Position numbers and translations under genes: made by a program | Notes under the pieces: model-generated | Database searches by the model: none | The model's input: only the letters and a program-made list of their open reading frames with translations | What the model was told of the DNA's origin: nothing | Shown: piece after piece, positions 28,594 through 37,823 of the stretch | Position numbering within the stretch: position 1 is the first letter of the stretch | Layout of the letters: each line of letters begins with the position of its first letter | Assembly (NCBI RefSeq): GCF_009828745.1 | Contig: NZ_WTSX01000004.1 | Span: 62,001-126,000, forward strand | From: Erysipelothrix anatis | GTDB taxonomy: Bacteria; Bacillota_I; Bacilli_A; Erysipelotrichales; Erysipelotrichaceae | Length of the DNA: 64,000 bases | Direction: 5' to 3'

Positions 28594-29350
28594 TAGATGT
28601 GTCGCCTCCCAATACAGTTACTACTTCGATAATTTGATCAAAGAATTCTTTTCTTGATTGGTTGCCTCGAATAAGCTCATTAAAGACTTTACCATCTTTG
28701 ATAAACAAAATTCGTTTTGCATAGCTCGCACTAAAAGCATCATGAGTAACCATCATGATTGTCGCATGTTGTGTTTCGTTGAGATCTTGCATTTTTTCAA
28801 GAAGCATACGACTTGATTTTGAATCGAGAGCACCTGTCGGCTCGTCAGCAAGAATCAAACTCGGATTTGTTATTAATGCTCGTGCACTCGCTACACGTTG
28901 TTGTTGTCCACCAGACATTTGATATGGAAACTTTTGAAGGTGTTCTTCAATATTTAGAAGTTTCGCAACCTCGCCCACGCGTTTTTCAATTTCTTTGTGA
29001 CCGACCTTTTGGATGGTCAACGCAAGCGCAATATTTTCGTATGCTGTTAGAGTATCCAATAGATTAAAGTCTTGGAAAATAAATCCTAATTCAGTTCTAC
29101 GAAATGCTTGAAGCGCTTCTTTTTTTAATTTCGTCGTTTCTTTTCCATTAACTGTAATGACTCCACTAGTAACTGAGTCGATCGTTGAGATACAGTTTAA
29201 CAATGTTGTTTTACCAGAACCACTAGGTCCCATCACACCAACAAACTCACCTTTCTCAATTTCAAATGAAACTCCATCGAGAGCTTTTGTTACATTACCT
29301 TTTTTCCCGTAATATTTTTCGATATTACTTACTTTTAGAATCGTTGTCAT
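28583..29350 (-). CDS. BceA-like ABC ATPase
   Basis: 255 residues with Walker [10 protein letters not shown] (about 40-48), Q-loop [14 protein letters not shown], signature [15 protein letters not shown], Walker [13 protein letters not shown] and H-loop [11 protein letters not shown], the MacB/LolD/BceA type. It is the only ATPase of this family in the window, while three partner permeases are present. It has its own promoter with a BceR-like operator upstream. Confidence 0.92.
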   Translation of the reverse strand: MTTILKVSNIEKYYGKKGNVTKALDGVSFEIEKGEFVGVMGPSGSGKTTLLNCISTIDSVTSGVITVNGKETTKLKKEALQAFRRTELGFIFQDFNLLDTLTAYENIALALTIQKVGHKEIEKRVGEVAKLLNIEEHLQKFPYQMSGGQQQRVASARALITNPSLILADEPTGALDSKSSRMLLEKMQDLNETQHATIMMVTHDAFSASYAKRILFIKDGKVFNELIRGNQSRKEFFDQIIEVVTVLGGDTSNVL

Positions 29351-29372
29351 AATTCCCTCCGTGTCTATATTA

Positions 29373-29400
29373 AGTATACTTTGTTGCGTTTTTAGTACAA
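29373..29400 (-). promoter_or_regulatory. Promoter of the BceAB-like operon
   Basis: On the minus strand TTGTAC (29395-29400) and TATACT (29373-29378) are 16 bases apart, 22 bases before the ATPase start codon. Confidence 0.65.
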
Positions 29401-29421
29401 TTTATCTCACTTACAGTGGAC

Positions 29422-29435
29422 TTACATTTTTGTCA
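29422..29435. promoter_or_regulatory. BceR-type operator upstream of the BceAB-like promoter
   Basis: TTACA-TTTT-TGTCA (minus strand TGACA-AAAA-TGTAA) fits the TnACA-N4-TGTAA pattern I recall for BceR-like regulators. Its centre is 31 bases from the centre of the -35. A further TTACA lies 11 bases away (29411-29415). Confidence 0.6.
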
Positions 29436-29439
29436 TAAT

Positions 29440-31395
29440 TTACAATTTTTTGTTTCGCTCTTTGAAGAGACCGACAATATACCGATAAAGGACATAAAAG
29501 TAAAGTAAGTAGCACACAAAAATAACGAGTGCAACGGCAACGCCACGATAGTTTAGGTAGGTAGTAGCATCGGCCCCAAATAGACCAGCACTGGCCGCAA
29601 CCGCGCGGTTTCCAACGAGCGTATGGCAAAGTGCAAGTACTAAAGGCATCGTTACATAGATAAGTGTTTGTTTACGAATTATTTTAGTAAACTCTTGATC
29701 ATCAACCCCCAGTTTATCGAGAACGCGATAATTCTTTCGTGTATCCATTGCATCGCTCATAACATGCAAGGACTGAACGACCATAGCACTTATGAGAAAT
29801 ACGACGCCTAAATATAGTGTGGTGTAAGATATAGCGACGCGGATTTCATTTACGGTTCGGACTGCGTTTTCTTGAGTTGAAAGAAATATTTGGTTATCTT
29901 GATTCAATGGAATCAATTGTTCAATAATCTCATTATTGGTCGTATCGATGTTCACTACAGACTGGTTATAATTGATGTACTCGTTTGTCTGCCACATCTC
30001 CAAAACTGAATCTTCCACAATCAAATAGGATGCCATTCCGGCTCCATTACTCAGGATTACTGTTTCTGCGGTTGGTAGCTGGTGCACTGTTTTGGGCGAA
30101 TCAAAAAGATTGATTTCGGTCACAAGCTTGCTAGAATCAAACTGATTGAACGGATTCGTGGAAACAATGTCACTTGCTAGGAGCACATCTTCAGTATTCA
30201 TATATAGTGGGGGCAAGTTGAAGTGCGCTCGAACTGCATCGTAGTCTTGCTTGGATACGATAGAAATCGTTCCAGAATAAAATTTATCATCGTTGATAAA
30301 GTCTGAAATTGTGTATTCACTCTCATAGAGTTCAAGCGATTCTGAATATTGTAGTGGTACTTCATTCGTTGAAAGATAGTTTTGAAAATCAATCGTTTCT
30401 TTGTCATACATAACCGATAGAGTATAGGGAGAAGTACGGTAAGCACTTTTCAAAAGATACGCATTGGTATTGATTCCGGTCGTCAAAAAGACCAATGAAA
30501 AAAGCATAATAACACTAATAAATGTCATCATTCGATAGGTGGATCGGATACGGGTTCCAAGTTGACGAAACACAAACATGTTCGTGCCTCGATAATAAAC
30601 AGGCTTGATTCGCGTAATGAGATTCATAAAGATATGTGCAATTGAGTAAAAGATAATAAGTGTTGCGAGTGTTCCTAAGAACACAATTGGAATGAATCCG
30701 ATTATAAGCTGGTACGGTTGAAGTGCCCATCGATAGGCATAAAAAAGAATATAAATTCCCGCCAATAGGCTGACATATCCAAACCAAGGTTTTATGTTCA
30801 AAATTACGTCGTTTTGGCGTACTGCATTAAGCAGATTAACAAGTTTAAATTTACGGATTTTTTTAATATTACCGAAACTCACAAGAATAAAAATGATGCT
30901 AAAACTGATTATGGTATTTTTAAATGCAGCTTGTGAATATATGAAAGAAAACTCAATATCGCTTTCAAGTACAAAGGCTGTAAACACACTCGTAACTTGC
31001 GAAAGGGCAACTCCCATGATAAGTCCCACAATTAGTGATACGACCCCAATTACGAGCGTTTCAATAACTAATATTACGGCCATAGTTCGATTGCGCATCC
31101 CAAGTAGAATATAGGTAGCAAATTCTTGATTGCGGCGTTTGACCAAGAAGTTATTGGCATAACGCACCAAGAAATAGAAAATGATAAAAACGAGAATTGA
31201 AAAGCCTAAAATGAACGAATCAAAGTTAGCGACAATCCCGTCAGATGACTGGAGTATTTTAATTAACGACAATTGTTGGTCAACAGATCCAAAGATATAG
31301 AAAAGCGCCACTGAGAAGGTCAGTGTTATAAAGTACATTAAGTAGTCTTTAAAGCTTTTTCTAACATTGGCAAACGCCAATTTAATACTCATCAT
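29440..31395 (-). CDS. Second BceB-like FtsX-family permease
   Basis: 651 residues with the same architecture as the permease at 26551: N-terminal MMSIKLAFANVRKSFKDYLM, about ten hydrophobic segments and a large extracellular domain (about residues 310-520). It is encoded directly behind the histidine kinase (11-base gap) with no ATPase of its own, and probably shares the ATPase at 28583. The start codon could be either of two adjacent Met codons; GAGG is six bases before the first. Confidence 0.85.
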   Translation of the reverse strand: MMSIKLAFANVRKSFKDYLMYFITLTFSVALFYIFGSVDQQLSLIKILQSSDGIVANFDSFILGFSILVFIIFYFLVRYANNFLVKRRNQEFATYILLGMRNRTMAVILVIETLVIGVVSLIVGLIMGVALSQVTSVFTAFVLESDIEFSFIYSQAAFKNTIISFSIIFILVSFGNIKKIRKFKLVNLLNAVRQNDVILNIKPWFGYVSLLAGIYILFYAYRWALQPYQLIIGFIPIVFLGTLATLIIFYSIAHIFMNLITRIKPVYYRGTNMFVFRQLGTRIRSTYRMMTFISVIMLFSLVFLTTGINTNAYLLKSAYRTSPYTLSVMYDKETIDFQNYLSTNEVPLQYSESLELYESEYTISDFINDDKFYSGTISIVSKQDYDAVRAHFNLPPLYMNTEDVLLASDIVSTNPFNQFDSSKLVTEINLFDSPKTVHQLPTAETVILSNGAGMASYLIVEDSVLEMWQTNEYINYNQSVVNIDTTNNEIIEQLIPLNQDNQIFLSTQENAVRTVNEIRVAISYTTLYLGVVFLISAMVVQSLHVMSDAMDTRKNYRVLDKLGVDDQEFTKIIRKQTLIYVTMPLVLALCHTLVGNRAVAASAGLFGADATTYLNYRGVAVALVIFVCYLLYFYVLYRYIVGLFKERNKKL

Positions 31396-31406
31396 AAATT
31401 ACCTCT

Positions 31407-32411
31407 TTATTGAAACATCATATCGGATTTGGGGAATGTAATGGTAACATGTGTACCTTGTTCTGATTTAATGCTTATGTCTAAGTAAAGTTTGTCACCA
31501 AGTATCTTGACAAGATACAACCCCATGCCGGTTGCTTGTTGATGGAACCGACCAGTTTGACCGGTGAATCCGCGTTCAAATACGCGCCGAATGTCACTGT
31601 CAGCAATACCTGGTCCATTGTCTTTAATATGGAGTGACACACTTTGGTTATGGGTTTCTGCTGTGATAGTAATCATACCTTCACCTGCTGTCACATACTT
31701 CAAAGCATTATCGATAATTTGCTTCAAAATGTACTCAAGCCATTTTGCGTCACTGAACACATCAACATCCAAATTCTCCAACTGTAGCTGAACTCGCTTC
31801 TGAATAAATGTTGCTGACAGATTCTTAATGACTTTACGCACAGAATCTTCCAGTGTCACCTTTTGAATGATATAGTCTTTTTCTAGCGATGAAGAACGCG
31901 CATAGTACAGCACTTGTTCGAGATAGTTCTCAACTTTAGTTGTTTCTTCAAGAATTTCTTTCATCTCACGTGTGTTGGTGTTTGAAGCGATTAAGTCAAT
32001 TGCTGCAAGTGGTGTTTTTACTTCATGGATCCATAAATCAAGATAATTCATGTAATCATCTTGACTATGCCGGTACGCACTCACGTAATCACTCATCGAT
32101 TTATTGGATATTTGAAGCGTTTCAATTAGGATATCCCCATCCAAAAAACCTGAGTTCGGCAATAATTCTGTAATGAGATATTTTTGATCCAGTGCGGCAA
32201 GATTCATAGCGACTTCATTGTAGAATTGATAGCGGCGGCTAAATTCGACCACCATCATTATAAAGAATAGAAGCAGCACCGAAACAATGACCACCACAAT
32301 TATTTCCCATTGAATTTTAAGGACAATTAAAAAGAAAGCTAAAAACACTGTTACTAACAGTGTTGATAGAATAATATAGCGCTTGTCTTCGAAGAATGCT
32401 TTAATTGTCAT
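31407..32411 (-). CDS. Intramembrane-sensing histidine kinase (BceS-like)
   Basis: Sensor kinase lacking an extracellular sensing domain. 334 residues: two membrane helices (about 13-31 and 36-56) separated by only a few residues, H-box LWIHEVKTPLAAIDL with His at 129, then N-box (IIDNALKY), G1 (DNGPGIADSD) and G2 (GMGLYLVK). Kinases of this type read the activity of a Bce transporter rather than bind the drug. The ATG at 32411 overlaps the regulator stop codon by 11 bases; a longer start inside the regulator gene is rejected. Confidence 0.9.
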   Translation of the reverse strand: MTIKAFFEDKRYIILSTLLVTVFLAFFLIVLKIQWEIIVVVIVSVLLLFFIMMVVEFSRRYQFYNEVAMNLAALDQKYLITELLPNSGFLDGDILIETLQISNKSMSDYVSAYRHSQDDYMNYLDLWIHEVKTPLAAIDLIASNTNTREMKEILEETTKVENYLEQVLYYARSSSLEKDYIIQKVTLEDSVRKVIKNLSATFIQKRVQLQLENLDVDVFSDAKWLEYILKQIIDNALKYVTAGEGMITITAETHNQSVSLHIKDNGPGIADSDIRRVFERGFTGQTGRFHQQATGMGLYLVKILGDKLYLDISIKSEQGTHVTITFPKSDMMFQ

Positions 32412-33075
32412 AAATGGTATACCCCATACCACGTTTGGTTTCAATAAAGTCCTCAATCCCGATTTCTTCAAGTTTTTTACGAAGGCGATTGATGTTTACC
32501 GTTAATGTATTATCGTCAACAAACCAATCTGTATTCCATAAATATTGCATCAGATCTTGTCTTGAGACGATTGTATTTTTGTTTTGAATGAGAAATGATA
32601 GAATACGCAACTCATTCTTTGTAAGTTCTTGTTGGGCATCACGATACTTAACACTACCTCGTGGTAAATCAAGTTCGACACCACGAATTGTAACGACTTG
32701 GCTATCTGATTTTTCATAGCTTCGTCGGAGTATTGATTGGAGTCGGGCCAACAGTATCTGTAAGTTATAAGGTTTGGTGATGTAATCATCGGCTCCTAAA
32801 TTCATAAGCATCAGCTCATCCATCGTACTATCACGACTTGTAACCACTACAATTGGAACCTCACTAATCTTACGGATTTCCTTGGCAAGGTAATGGCCAT
32901 CAACAACAGGCAATGATAAGTCCAACAAAATACAATGGACATCCTGTGCTTTAAACGTTTCGATAACATTTCCAAAATCTGTGATAACAAGGGTTTCGTA
33001 CCCATTTTTTTGTAAAAATGTACTGAGTTCATTTCTAATTTTTTCATTATCTTCAACAATCATAATTCGATACAT
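32401..33075 (-). CDS. OmpR-family response regulator (BceR-like)
   Basis: 224 residues: receiver domain with the acidic pair at 8-9 (VEDN), phosphorylated Asp52 (LLDLSLP) and the K of the ITKPYN motif, then a winged-helix DNA-binding domain ending IETKRGMGYTIYDN. The ATG at 33075 has TGGAGG eight bases upstream. It is first in the order regulator-kinase-permease. It should act on the TnACA-N4-TGTAA sites seen at 29422 and 53273; that link is inferred. Confidence 0.92.
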   Translation of the reverse strand: MYRIMIVEDNEKIRNELSTFLQKNGYETLVITDFGNVIETFKAQDVHCILLDLSLPVVDGHYLAKEIRKISEVPIVVVTSRDSTMDELMLMNLGADDYITKPYNLQILLARLQSILRRSYEKSDSQVVTIRGVELDLPRGSVKYRDAQQELTKNELRILSFLIQNKNTIVSRQDLMQYLWNTDWFVDDNTLTVNINRLRKKLEEIGIEDFIETKRGMGYTIYDN

Positions 33076-33096
33076 AGTTGTGCCTCCATTTCTTTT

Positions 33097-33125
33097 ATTA
33101 TACACTAAAACAGTTCTATGCATAA
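33097..33125 (-). promoter_or_regulatory. Promoter of the BceRS-like operon
   Basis: On the minus strand TTATGC (33120-33125) and a perfect TATAAT (33097-33102) are 17 bases apart. No BceR-type operator is seen here, so the sensor genes are probably constitutive. Confidence 0.6.
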
Positions 33126-33131
33126 CCATGA

Positions 33132-33137
33132 TATAAT
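33132..33137 (+). promoter_or_regulatory. -10 element for the CorA-like gene
   Basis: A perfect TATAAT lies 20 bases before the start codon, divergent from the BceRS-like promoter. No clear -35 is seen. Confidence 0.45.
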
Positions 33138-33156
33138 ATCTAAAATGGAGGTCCCT

Positions 33157-33948
33157 ATGAAAATAATCACTTACACCGACGCAACAACCTTAACCTTACC
33201 CGCTTATGTCATTCAATCACTTCGTGATAAAGCTGAGTTGGCTCATATTCGGCATCTCGATAATAAAACATTTATCATTCTCAATTACCCAAGTAGCCCT
33301 AAAAATTTACACCCCATTTGTGTAGAGGCCGATGGATCCGATTATACATTGTATGCGCACGACACTGTCATTCTCGATGACAACGTTGCTGATTTTACCT
33401 TTACGGATCTTATCATTAAAACGTTACGAAATTACGAGACACTGGTTAAGTATGTGAATGCTAAGCTGAATCACTTTGAGAATGTCATGGACCGTGGAAT
33501 TACGAAAGAAAACATACGGCAATTATTTAGTATCAACCGGCAACTCATTTGGTATCAAACTGCCATCAACGCGATCGGTGATGTCACCCAATACATCAAT
33601 GACCAGAAACCTGAGCAATTATGGTCACCGGCCAATGCTTCTGAATATGCTAACATTCGAATTGAAATCAATCAACTTGATCAAAACATCATTATGTACC
33701 AACAGATTATTGATGCCATTATGAATGTATCGGATTCCTTATTTTCAAATAAGTTAAACATAACAATGAAACGATTATCAGCTATTACACTTGTTCTGTC
33801 CATTCCAACACTTATTACCAGTTTTTATGGAATGAACATTGACCTACCGTTTCAGGGACACCCCTACTCTTTAGTTATTGTTTTTACAATTAGTACGGTA
33901 TTAACGATTGCGACTGTTGCATACCTTTACAAAAAAGATTTCTTCTAA
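33157..33948 (+). CDS. CorA-like divalent cation transporter
   Basis: Magnesium/cobalt-channel type membrane protein. 263 residues: a cytoplasmic alpha/beta and helical part, then two C-terminal membrane helices (about 206-226 and 236-256) with the signature YGMN (GMN at 225-227) between them. It is shorter than the roughly 315-residue CorA proteins, and the extracellular loop is DLPFQGHP rather than the common MPE-type loop, so selectivity may differ. The ATG at 33157 has TGGAGG seven bases upstream. Confidence 0.85.
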   Translation: MKIITYTDATTLTLPAYVIQSLRDKAELAHIRHLDNKTFIILNYPSSPKNLHPICVEADGSDYTLYAHDTVILDDNVADFTFTDLIIKTLRNYETLVKYVNAKLNHFENVMDRGITKENIRQLFSINRQLIWYQTAINAIGDVTQYINDQKPEQLWSPANASEYANIRIEINQLDQNIIMYQQIIDAIMNVSDSLFSNKLNITMKRLSAITLVLSIPTLITSFYGMNIDLPFQGHPYSLVIVFTISTVLTIATVAYLYKKDFF

Positions 33949-33951
33949 CAA

Positions 33952-33979
33952 AAAAGTTTGGCTTTTCAGCCAAACTTTT
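33952..33979. terminator. Bidirectional terminator between the CorA-like gene and cysE
   Basis: AAAAGTTTGGCT-TTTC-AGCCAAACTTTT, a 12-base perfect stem between convergent genes that touches the cysE stop codon. Confidence 0.85.
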
Positions 33980-34508
33980 ATATTTTACCACTATCTGAGC
34001 ATCGACTGCGTATAGTACGTGCAGGAACACCTGCAACAATATCGCCGGGAGCAACATTGTGTGTTACGACACTTCCCGCTCCCACCACGGCGTTATCACC
34101 AATTGTAATATCACCGATAATTTGAGCAGCGGCTCCTATATGAACACGATTCCCCAAAGTTGGATGTCTCTTCCCTTTTTGACGTGTCTTACCCCCTAAA
34201 GTAACACCGTGATGTATCAGGCAGTCATCACCAATTATTGATGTTTCACCAATCACAACACCATTACCATGATCTATCACGAAGCGGCGCCCAATTTGCG
34301 CGCCAGGATGAATTTCAATTTGAGTCATAAAACGACCCATTTGAGAAATCAAACGTGCTAAGAAAAAGCAATGATACTTGTAAAGCTGATGCGCAATTCG
34401 ATAATATCCCATTGCATGATAACCCGGATAAAGTAAAAGCACTTCCGCAATAGTTCGAACGGCTGGATCATGTTTTTTATACGCCTTCGCTGTATCGAGC
34501 CACTTCAC
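33978..34508 (-). CDS. cysE: Serine O-acetyltransferase
   Basis: Makes O-acetylserine for cysteine synthesis. 176 residues, the short Gram-positive form: helical N-terminus (KAYKKHDPAVRTIAEVLLLY), then left-handed hexapeptide repeats with DHGNGVVIGETSIIGDDCLI and HHGVTLGG. No cysK is adjacent. It lies 11 bases after the deoxynucleoside kinase gene and is probably co-transcribed with it. A cystine-type transporter with a cysteine-codon leader is encoded at 59604. Confidence 0.92.
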   Translation of the reverse strand: MKWLDTAKAYKKHDPAVRTIAEVLLLYPGYHAMGYYRIAHQLYKYHCFFLARLISQMGRFMTQIEIHPGAQIGRRFVIDHGNGVVIGETSIIGDDCLIHHGVTLGGKTRQKGKRHPTLGNRVHIGAAAQIIGDITIGDNAVVGAGSVVTHNVAPGDIVAGVPARTIRSRCSDSGKI

Positions 34509-34519
34509 AACTGGCCCGC

Positions 34520-35119
34520 TTATAATGTATTAAGTTTTTCTTGAATTTGTGCAAGAACAACTTTTCGATCTTCAGGATTATTTTCAAAATCTAAATTATC
34601 AACATTAATTTTAAGAATCGGGGATAAGTCATAGTTATCGAAATAGGCACGATACTCATCGTTGAGTTTCTGCCAGTACTCGCGTTCAACCACCAATTCG
34701 TAATCACGGCCTCGTTTTTTAATACGACGCATTGCTTCGTCAACGCTAATTTCAAGATAGACCATTAGTTTTGGAACATGCACATGTTCCAACATATTTG
34801 CCAGTAATTCCGTGTAGGTCTGGAATTCCTCATCACTCATTTCCTTACTTAGATTTAACATCCTTGCAAAGATTGCATCACCATAAATGCTTCGGTCCAT
34901 AACCGCTTTGGATACATCCTTAGCTTGTTTGATATGCTCAAATCGTTTATTCAAAAAGAATACTTGCAGCGGAAACGCATAGCGTTCACGATCATAGTAG
35001 AATTTATCTAAAATTGGATTATCTACTACGGGTTCTTCAAAAGCTTCATAATCATTTTCTGCAATAATACGCATTAAGGAGCTTTTCCCAACCCCTACAA
35101 CACCTTCAATAACAATCAT
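34520..35119 (-). CDS. Deoxynucleoside kinase (dGK/dAK type)
   Basis: Phosphorylates deoxynucleosides for salvage. 199 residues from the ATG at 35117-35119: P-loop EGVVGVGKSSL (5-15), the central MDRSIYGDAIFA motif and a LID-like RRIKKRGRDYE. This start has GAGGT seven bases upstream; in-frame starts 19 and 25 codons earlier have poor RBSs and precede the first strand of the fold. Which deoxynucleoside is preferred cannot be told. Confidence 0.88.
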   Translation of the reverse strand: MIVIEGVVGVGKSSLMRIIAENDYEAFEEPVVDNPILDKFYYDRERYAFPLQVFFLNKRFEHIKQAKDVSKAVMDRSIYGDAIFARMLNLSKEMSDEEFQTYTELLANMLEHVHVPKLMVYLEISVDEAMRRIKKRGRDYELVVEREYWQKLNDEYRAYFDNYDLSPILKINVDNLDFENNPEDRKVVLAQIQEKLNTL

Positions 35120-35245
35120 GTCATAGACCTCTTTCTTTGATACATAACTCAATATTTCTTTATATGAAAAGTTCATAGTCGTCACCATTTCCAAATTTCA
35201 TGTACTATAAGTGTAGTCGGTGATTGCGTAAATTGCAAGTGATTG

Positions 35246-36172
35246 TCAATCATATTTCGCAATGATTTTTTGTGCCTCATCCTGAATCCACATTCTAAGT
35301 TCTAGAGGCGCTAACACTTCCAAATTTGCACCACCTTTGCGAATAAAATCCTTTGCTGCGGCTTCATTAGGAAACTCCAATTCCATATGAAAACGATGAT
35401 CATCCAACCACGTTATCACCTGATTTTTACCCCAAATGTACTCACTTAGAAAATCGAGATTACGAATAATTAATGTCGCTTGGACTGGCTTAATCTTATA
35501 GCCAAATTCCGTGATGGCCCCCTTGCTATTACTCGGTGCTTCATAACGGAATGTTTCATCTAGCATCGTCAGGGTTTCTATGCGATTAACTTTCAAACTT
35601 AGATAACGATTGCGTTCATCATAACCCATCATATACCAGAATTGATTTACAAGAATGAGTTCATACGGTTCAAATGTATACGTGTTTCGATCTTTATGAG
35701 TTTTCTTATAACTCAGTTTGAGTCGTTGGTGCGTTTCAATTGCAACCTCAATTAATTCAAGATGCTCTTGATACTGCTTCACATCGACATTTAATTTAAC
35801 GGATTGGAAGGCCATTGTGTTACTGACATCTTGATAATTGAGTTGCTGCGACAGTTTGGAGACTGCACGCACAAAATCTCCGCCCATAGCAGAGTTATTG
35901 TGCTGAATGACCATTGCGAGTGCCTGTTTCAAAATTTTACGTTCTTTCATATCAAATGCAACCGGCGGGATTTGACTTCGACTATGGAGTTGATACCCAC
36001 CACCTGGACCCATGACGGTTTCGATGACATATCCTGCATCTTCTAATTCTTCTTTTAATCTTTGAACACTACGGGCACTAATTTCTAATGCTTGTGCCAG
36101 CTCATCAATTGGCACGATTGCACGTGCGGACAATATATCAAGCATTGCTAATGCATTCGTTAATTTACTCAT
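35246..36172 (-). CDS. WYL-domain transcriptional regulator (HTH-WYL-WCX)
   Basis: 308 residues from the ATG at 36172: N-terminal helix-turn-helix (about 5-60, ALEISARSVQRLKEELEDAG), a WYL domain (about 130-205, with YELILVNQFWYMMGYDERNR) and a C-terminal WCX domain. WYL domains bind nucleic acids or small ligands in stress and defence regulators. Its start overlaps the stop of the upstream gene (TAATG), so the two proteins are translationally coupled. An upstream in-frame start within that gene is rejected. Confidence 0.85.
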   Translation of the reverse strand: MSKLTNALAMLDILSARAIVPIDELAQALEISARSVQRLKEELEDAGYVIETVMGPGGGYQLHSRSQIPPVAFDMKERKILKQALAMVIQHNNSAMGGDFVRAVSKLSQQLNYQDVSNTMAFQSVKLNVDVKQYQEHLELIEVAIETHQRLKLSYKKTHKDRNTYTFEPYELILVNQFWYMMGYDERNRYLSLKVNRIETLTMLDETFRYEAPSNSKGAITEFGYKIKPVQATLIIRNLDFLSEYIWGKNQVITWLDDHRFHMELEFPNEAAAKDFIRKGGANLEVLAPLELRMWIQDEAQKIIAKYD

Positions 36173-36717
36173 TAGAGTGACATGCCTTTCACGATATAGC
36201 AACGGGTTAGTAAATCTTCAAACTCGCGCTCACTACGACCAATTTGAACTAAACCACCTAGTGTTAACTCTGGTAGCACTTCACTGACTTCGATTAAGCA
36301 TTGACGGCTTAAGAGCTCACCATGGTTAACAGAGCCTGTAAATGTTGTCTTCGAATAACTTTGGACAAATTCAATCTCAAAGCGTAGATCTAAATCTCGG
36401 CTGATTGTTAGAAGATTTGGCTCACGGCTTCCAAAATAATCGTATAAAGTTGCTTGACCTGTGACACATAGACTTAATTCATGGAATGGATGTGATGTAA
36501 CTGTGTACTCCTGCGCATAGGTAGGATTCATTCGAATTTCATTATAAAAGTCATGAGCATCTTGTTGCGATTCAAATCTGAGTGTTACCATGACTGGTTC
36601 ATCGTAATTGAGCCCAAAGCGTTCTGTAAATTGGTAGTGTTGGTCACGAATAAACGTTGTAATATCGTGTCCTTTCATTGAATGTACTAAGTTTGCAATT
36701 GTTAATCCTTTTGTCAT
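36172..36717 (-). CDS. Unknown partner protein of the WYL regulator
   Basis: 181-residue protein without membrane segments or signal peptide; I do not recognise it. Visible pieces are FTERFGLNYDEPVMVTLRFE and a C-terminal GLVQIGRSEREFEDLLTRCY. The ATG at 36717 has AGAGGTG six bases upstream; a GTG three codons earlier lies inside that RBS. Stop/start overlap with the WYL gene indicates a two-gene operon, and the partner may modulate that regulator. Confidence 0.8.
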   Translation of the reverse strand: MTKGLTIANLVHSMKGHDITTFIRDQHYQFTERFGLNYDEPVMVTLRFESQQDAHDFYNEIRMNPTYAQEYTVTSHPFHELSLCVTGQATLYDYFGSREPNLLTISRDLDLRFEIEFVQSYSKTTFTGSVNHGELLSRQCLIEVSEVLPELTLGGLVQIGRSEREFEDLLTRCYIVKGMSL

Positions 36718-36735
36718 ATTGATCACCTCTTGAAC

Positions 36736-36768
36736 CTAGTATATAACTAGTATACGACAATATCTGTC
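36736..36768. promoter_or_regulatory. Repeats in the promoter of the WYL operon (operator candidate)
   Basis: CTAGTATA occurs twice, at 36736-36743 and 36747-36754, one helical turn apart, beside the palindrome GACA-ATATC-TGTC (36756-36768). The cluster lies 19-51 bases before the start codon, where autoregulation would be expected. Confidence 0.45.
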
Positions 36769-36797
36769 ATATATTATTATTTCATTGGAAATTTTGT

Positions 36798-36824
36798 AAA
36801 AAAAACACCTTTATGAAGGTGTTT
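36798..36824 (-). terminator. Terminator of the polysaccharide deacetylase gene
   Basis: AAACACCTT-CATA-AAGGTGTTT on the minus strand, overlapping the stop codon and followed by a T-run. Confidence 0.85.
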
Positions 36825-37734
36825 CTGTTTTCGGAGTGATTAATGATATGAGTTCTTCGGCAGAGTTGCTCGTATAAACCGGCAATCTTCGTACCGTCCA
36901 CTGCCCATCCTGAGGCCGAGCATTAACATGACCCGCTACAGGTGCAGAAAATGTAAATGCTAAGCGATAGTTATTCTTAATTAATGCATCGATGACCGAC
37001 GCATTAAACGATCCGAATGGATATGCAAAGTATTGGTGTGGTTTTAGCGCATACTGATTTGCGAGTTCAAAATCTTTCATTAAATCATCATCATTCATAA
37101 CAGTAATTCGGGCGTAACCCCCTTGATTCAATTGAACAATACGGTGAAAATCAAAGGAATGATTACCATGTTCAAACGTATCAAGGCTTGCTTCCATATC
37201 TTCCAAACTAATAAATGCACTTTCGCCTGTTTTAACCCACGATCCAATGTTGAACGAAACGGCGGTATAATTATATTTTTTTAGAACTGGTCCAGCGTAT
37301 GTGATGACATCTTTCATGCCATCATCAAATGTAATCAGTACCGATTTAGGATTAATAGGTTGACCATTCACATACCATTCATAAAATTGATCCAACGTTA
37401 CGGATACATACCCAGCATCATGGAGTGCTTTCATATGTGAATCAAACTGTACATCATCAATCCAAAGTTCAGAATTGCTATAACGACCTGCCTTTGTCTC
37501 GACGCTTGTAACGCCATGATACGCCAAAACAGGAATCCCATCTTGATTAATTTGCTTCAATAGCGCGTCTTTCGTTGCCTTTTCTTCAATTTCTAATTGT
37601 AAGCTTGTATAGGCTGTATCCTTGCGCTCAAATGCATGGGATACCGCATAATAACTTGTCATCAATAAAACCATTGCTAAAATTACACTAACTGCTATCT
37701 TCACTTGAAAACGCAGTTGACGCTTCTTGTTCAT
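36811..37734 (-). CDS. Membrane-anchored polysaccharide deacetylase
   Basis: NodB-fold (CE4) carbohydrate deacetylase, probably acting on cell-surface polysaccharide. 307 residues: signal anchor (about 10-33), then the catalytic domain with AYHGV, the catalytic TFDDG (135-139) and the metal-binding HGNHSFDFH (His189, His192, His197). The common HSxxHP is changed to HSFDFH. The ATG at 37734 is preceded by GAGGTGGGGG. Monocistronic, with its own promoter and terminator. The substrate is not known. Confidence 0.85.
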   Translation of the reverse strand: MNKKRQLRFQVKIAVSVILAMVLLMTSYYAVSHAFERKDTAYTSLQLEIEEKATKDALLKQINQDGIPVLAYHGVTSVETKAGRYSNSELWIDDVQFDSHMKALHDAGYVSVTLDQFYEWYVNGQPINPKSVLITFDDGMKDVITYAGPVLKKYNYTAVSFNIGSWVKTGESAFISLEDMEASLDTFEHGNHSFDFHRIVQLNQGGYARITVMNDDDLMKDFELANQYALKPHQYFAYPFGSFNASVIDALIKNNYRLAFTFSAPVAGHVNARPQDGQWTVRRLPVYTSNSAEELISLITPKTETPS

Positions 37735-37765
37735 TGTCCCCCACCTCACATCATTTATTAATCTC

Positions 37766-37795
37766 ATTATACGCAACTTTATACTAACTTAACAA
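37766..37795 (-). promoter_or_regulatory. Promoter of the polysaccharide deacetylase gene
   Basis: On the minus strand TTGTTA (37790-37795) and TATAAT (37766-37771) with an 18-base spacer, about 30 bases before the start codon. Confidence 0.65.
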
Positions 37796-37823
37796 ACAAT
37801 CGTCTCAAAAATTTGTTTTCGCT

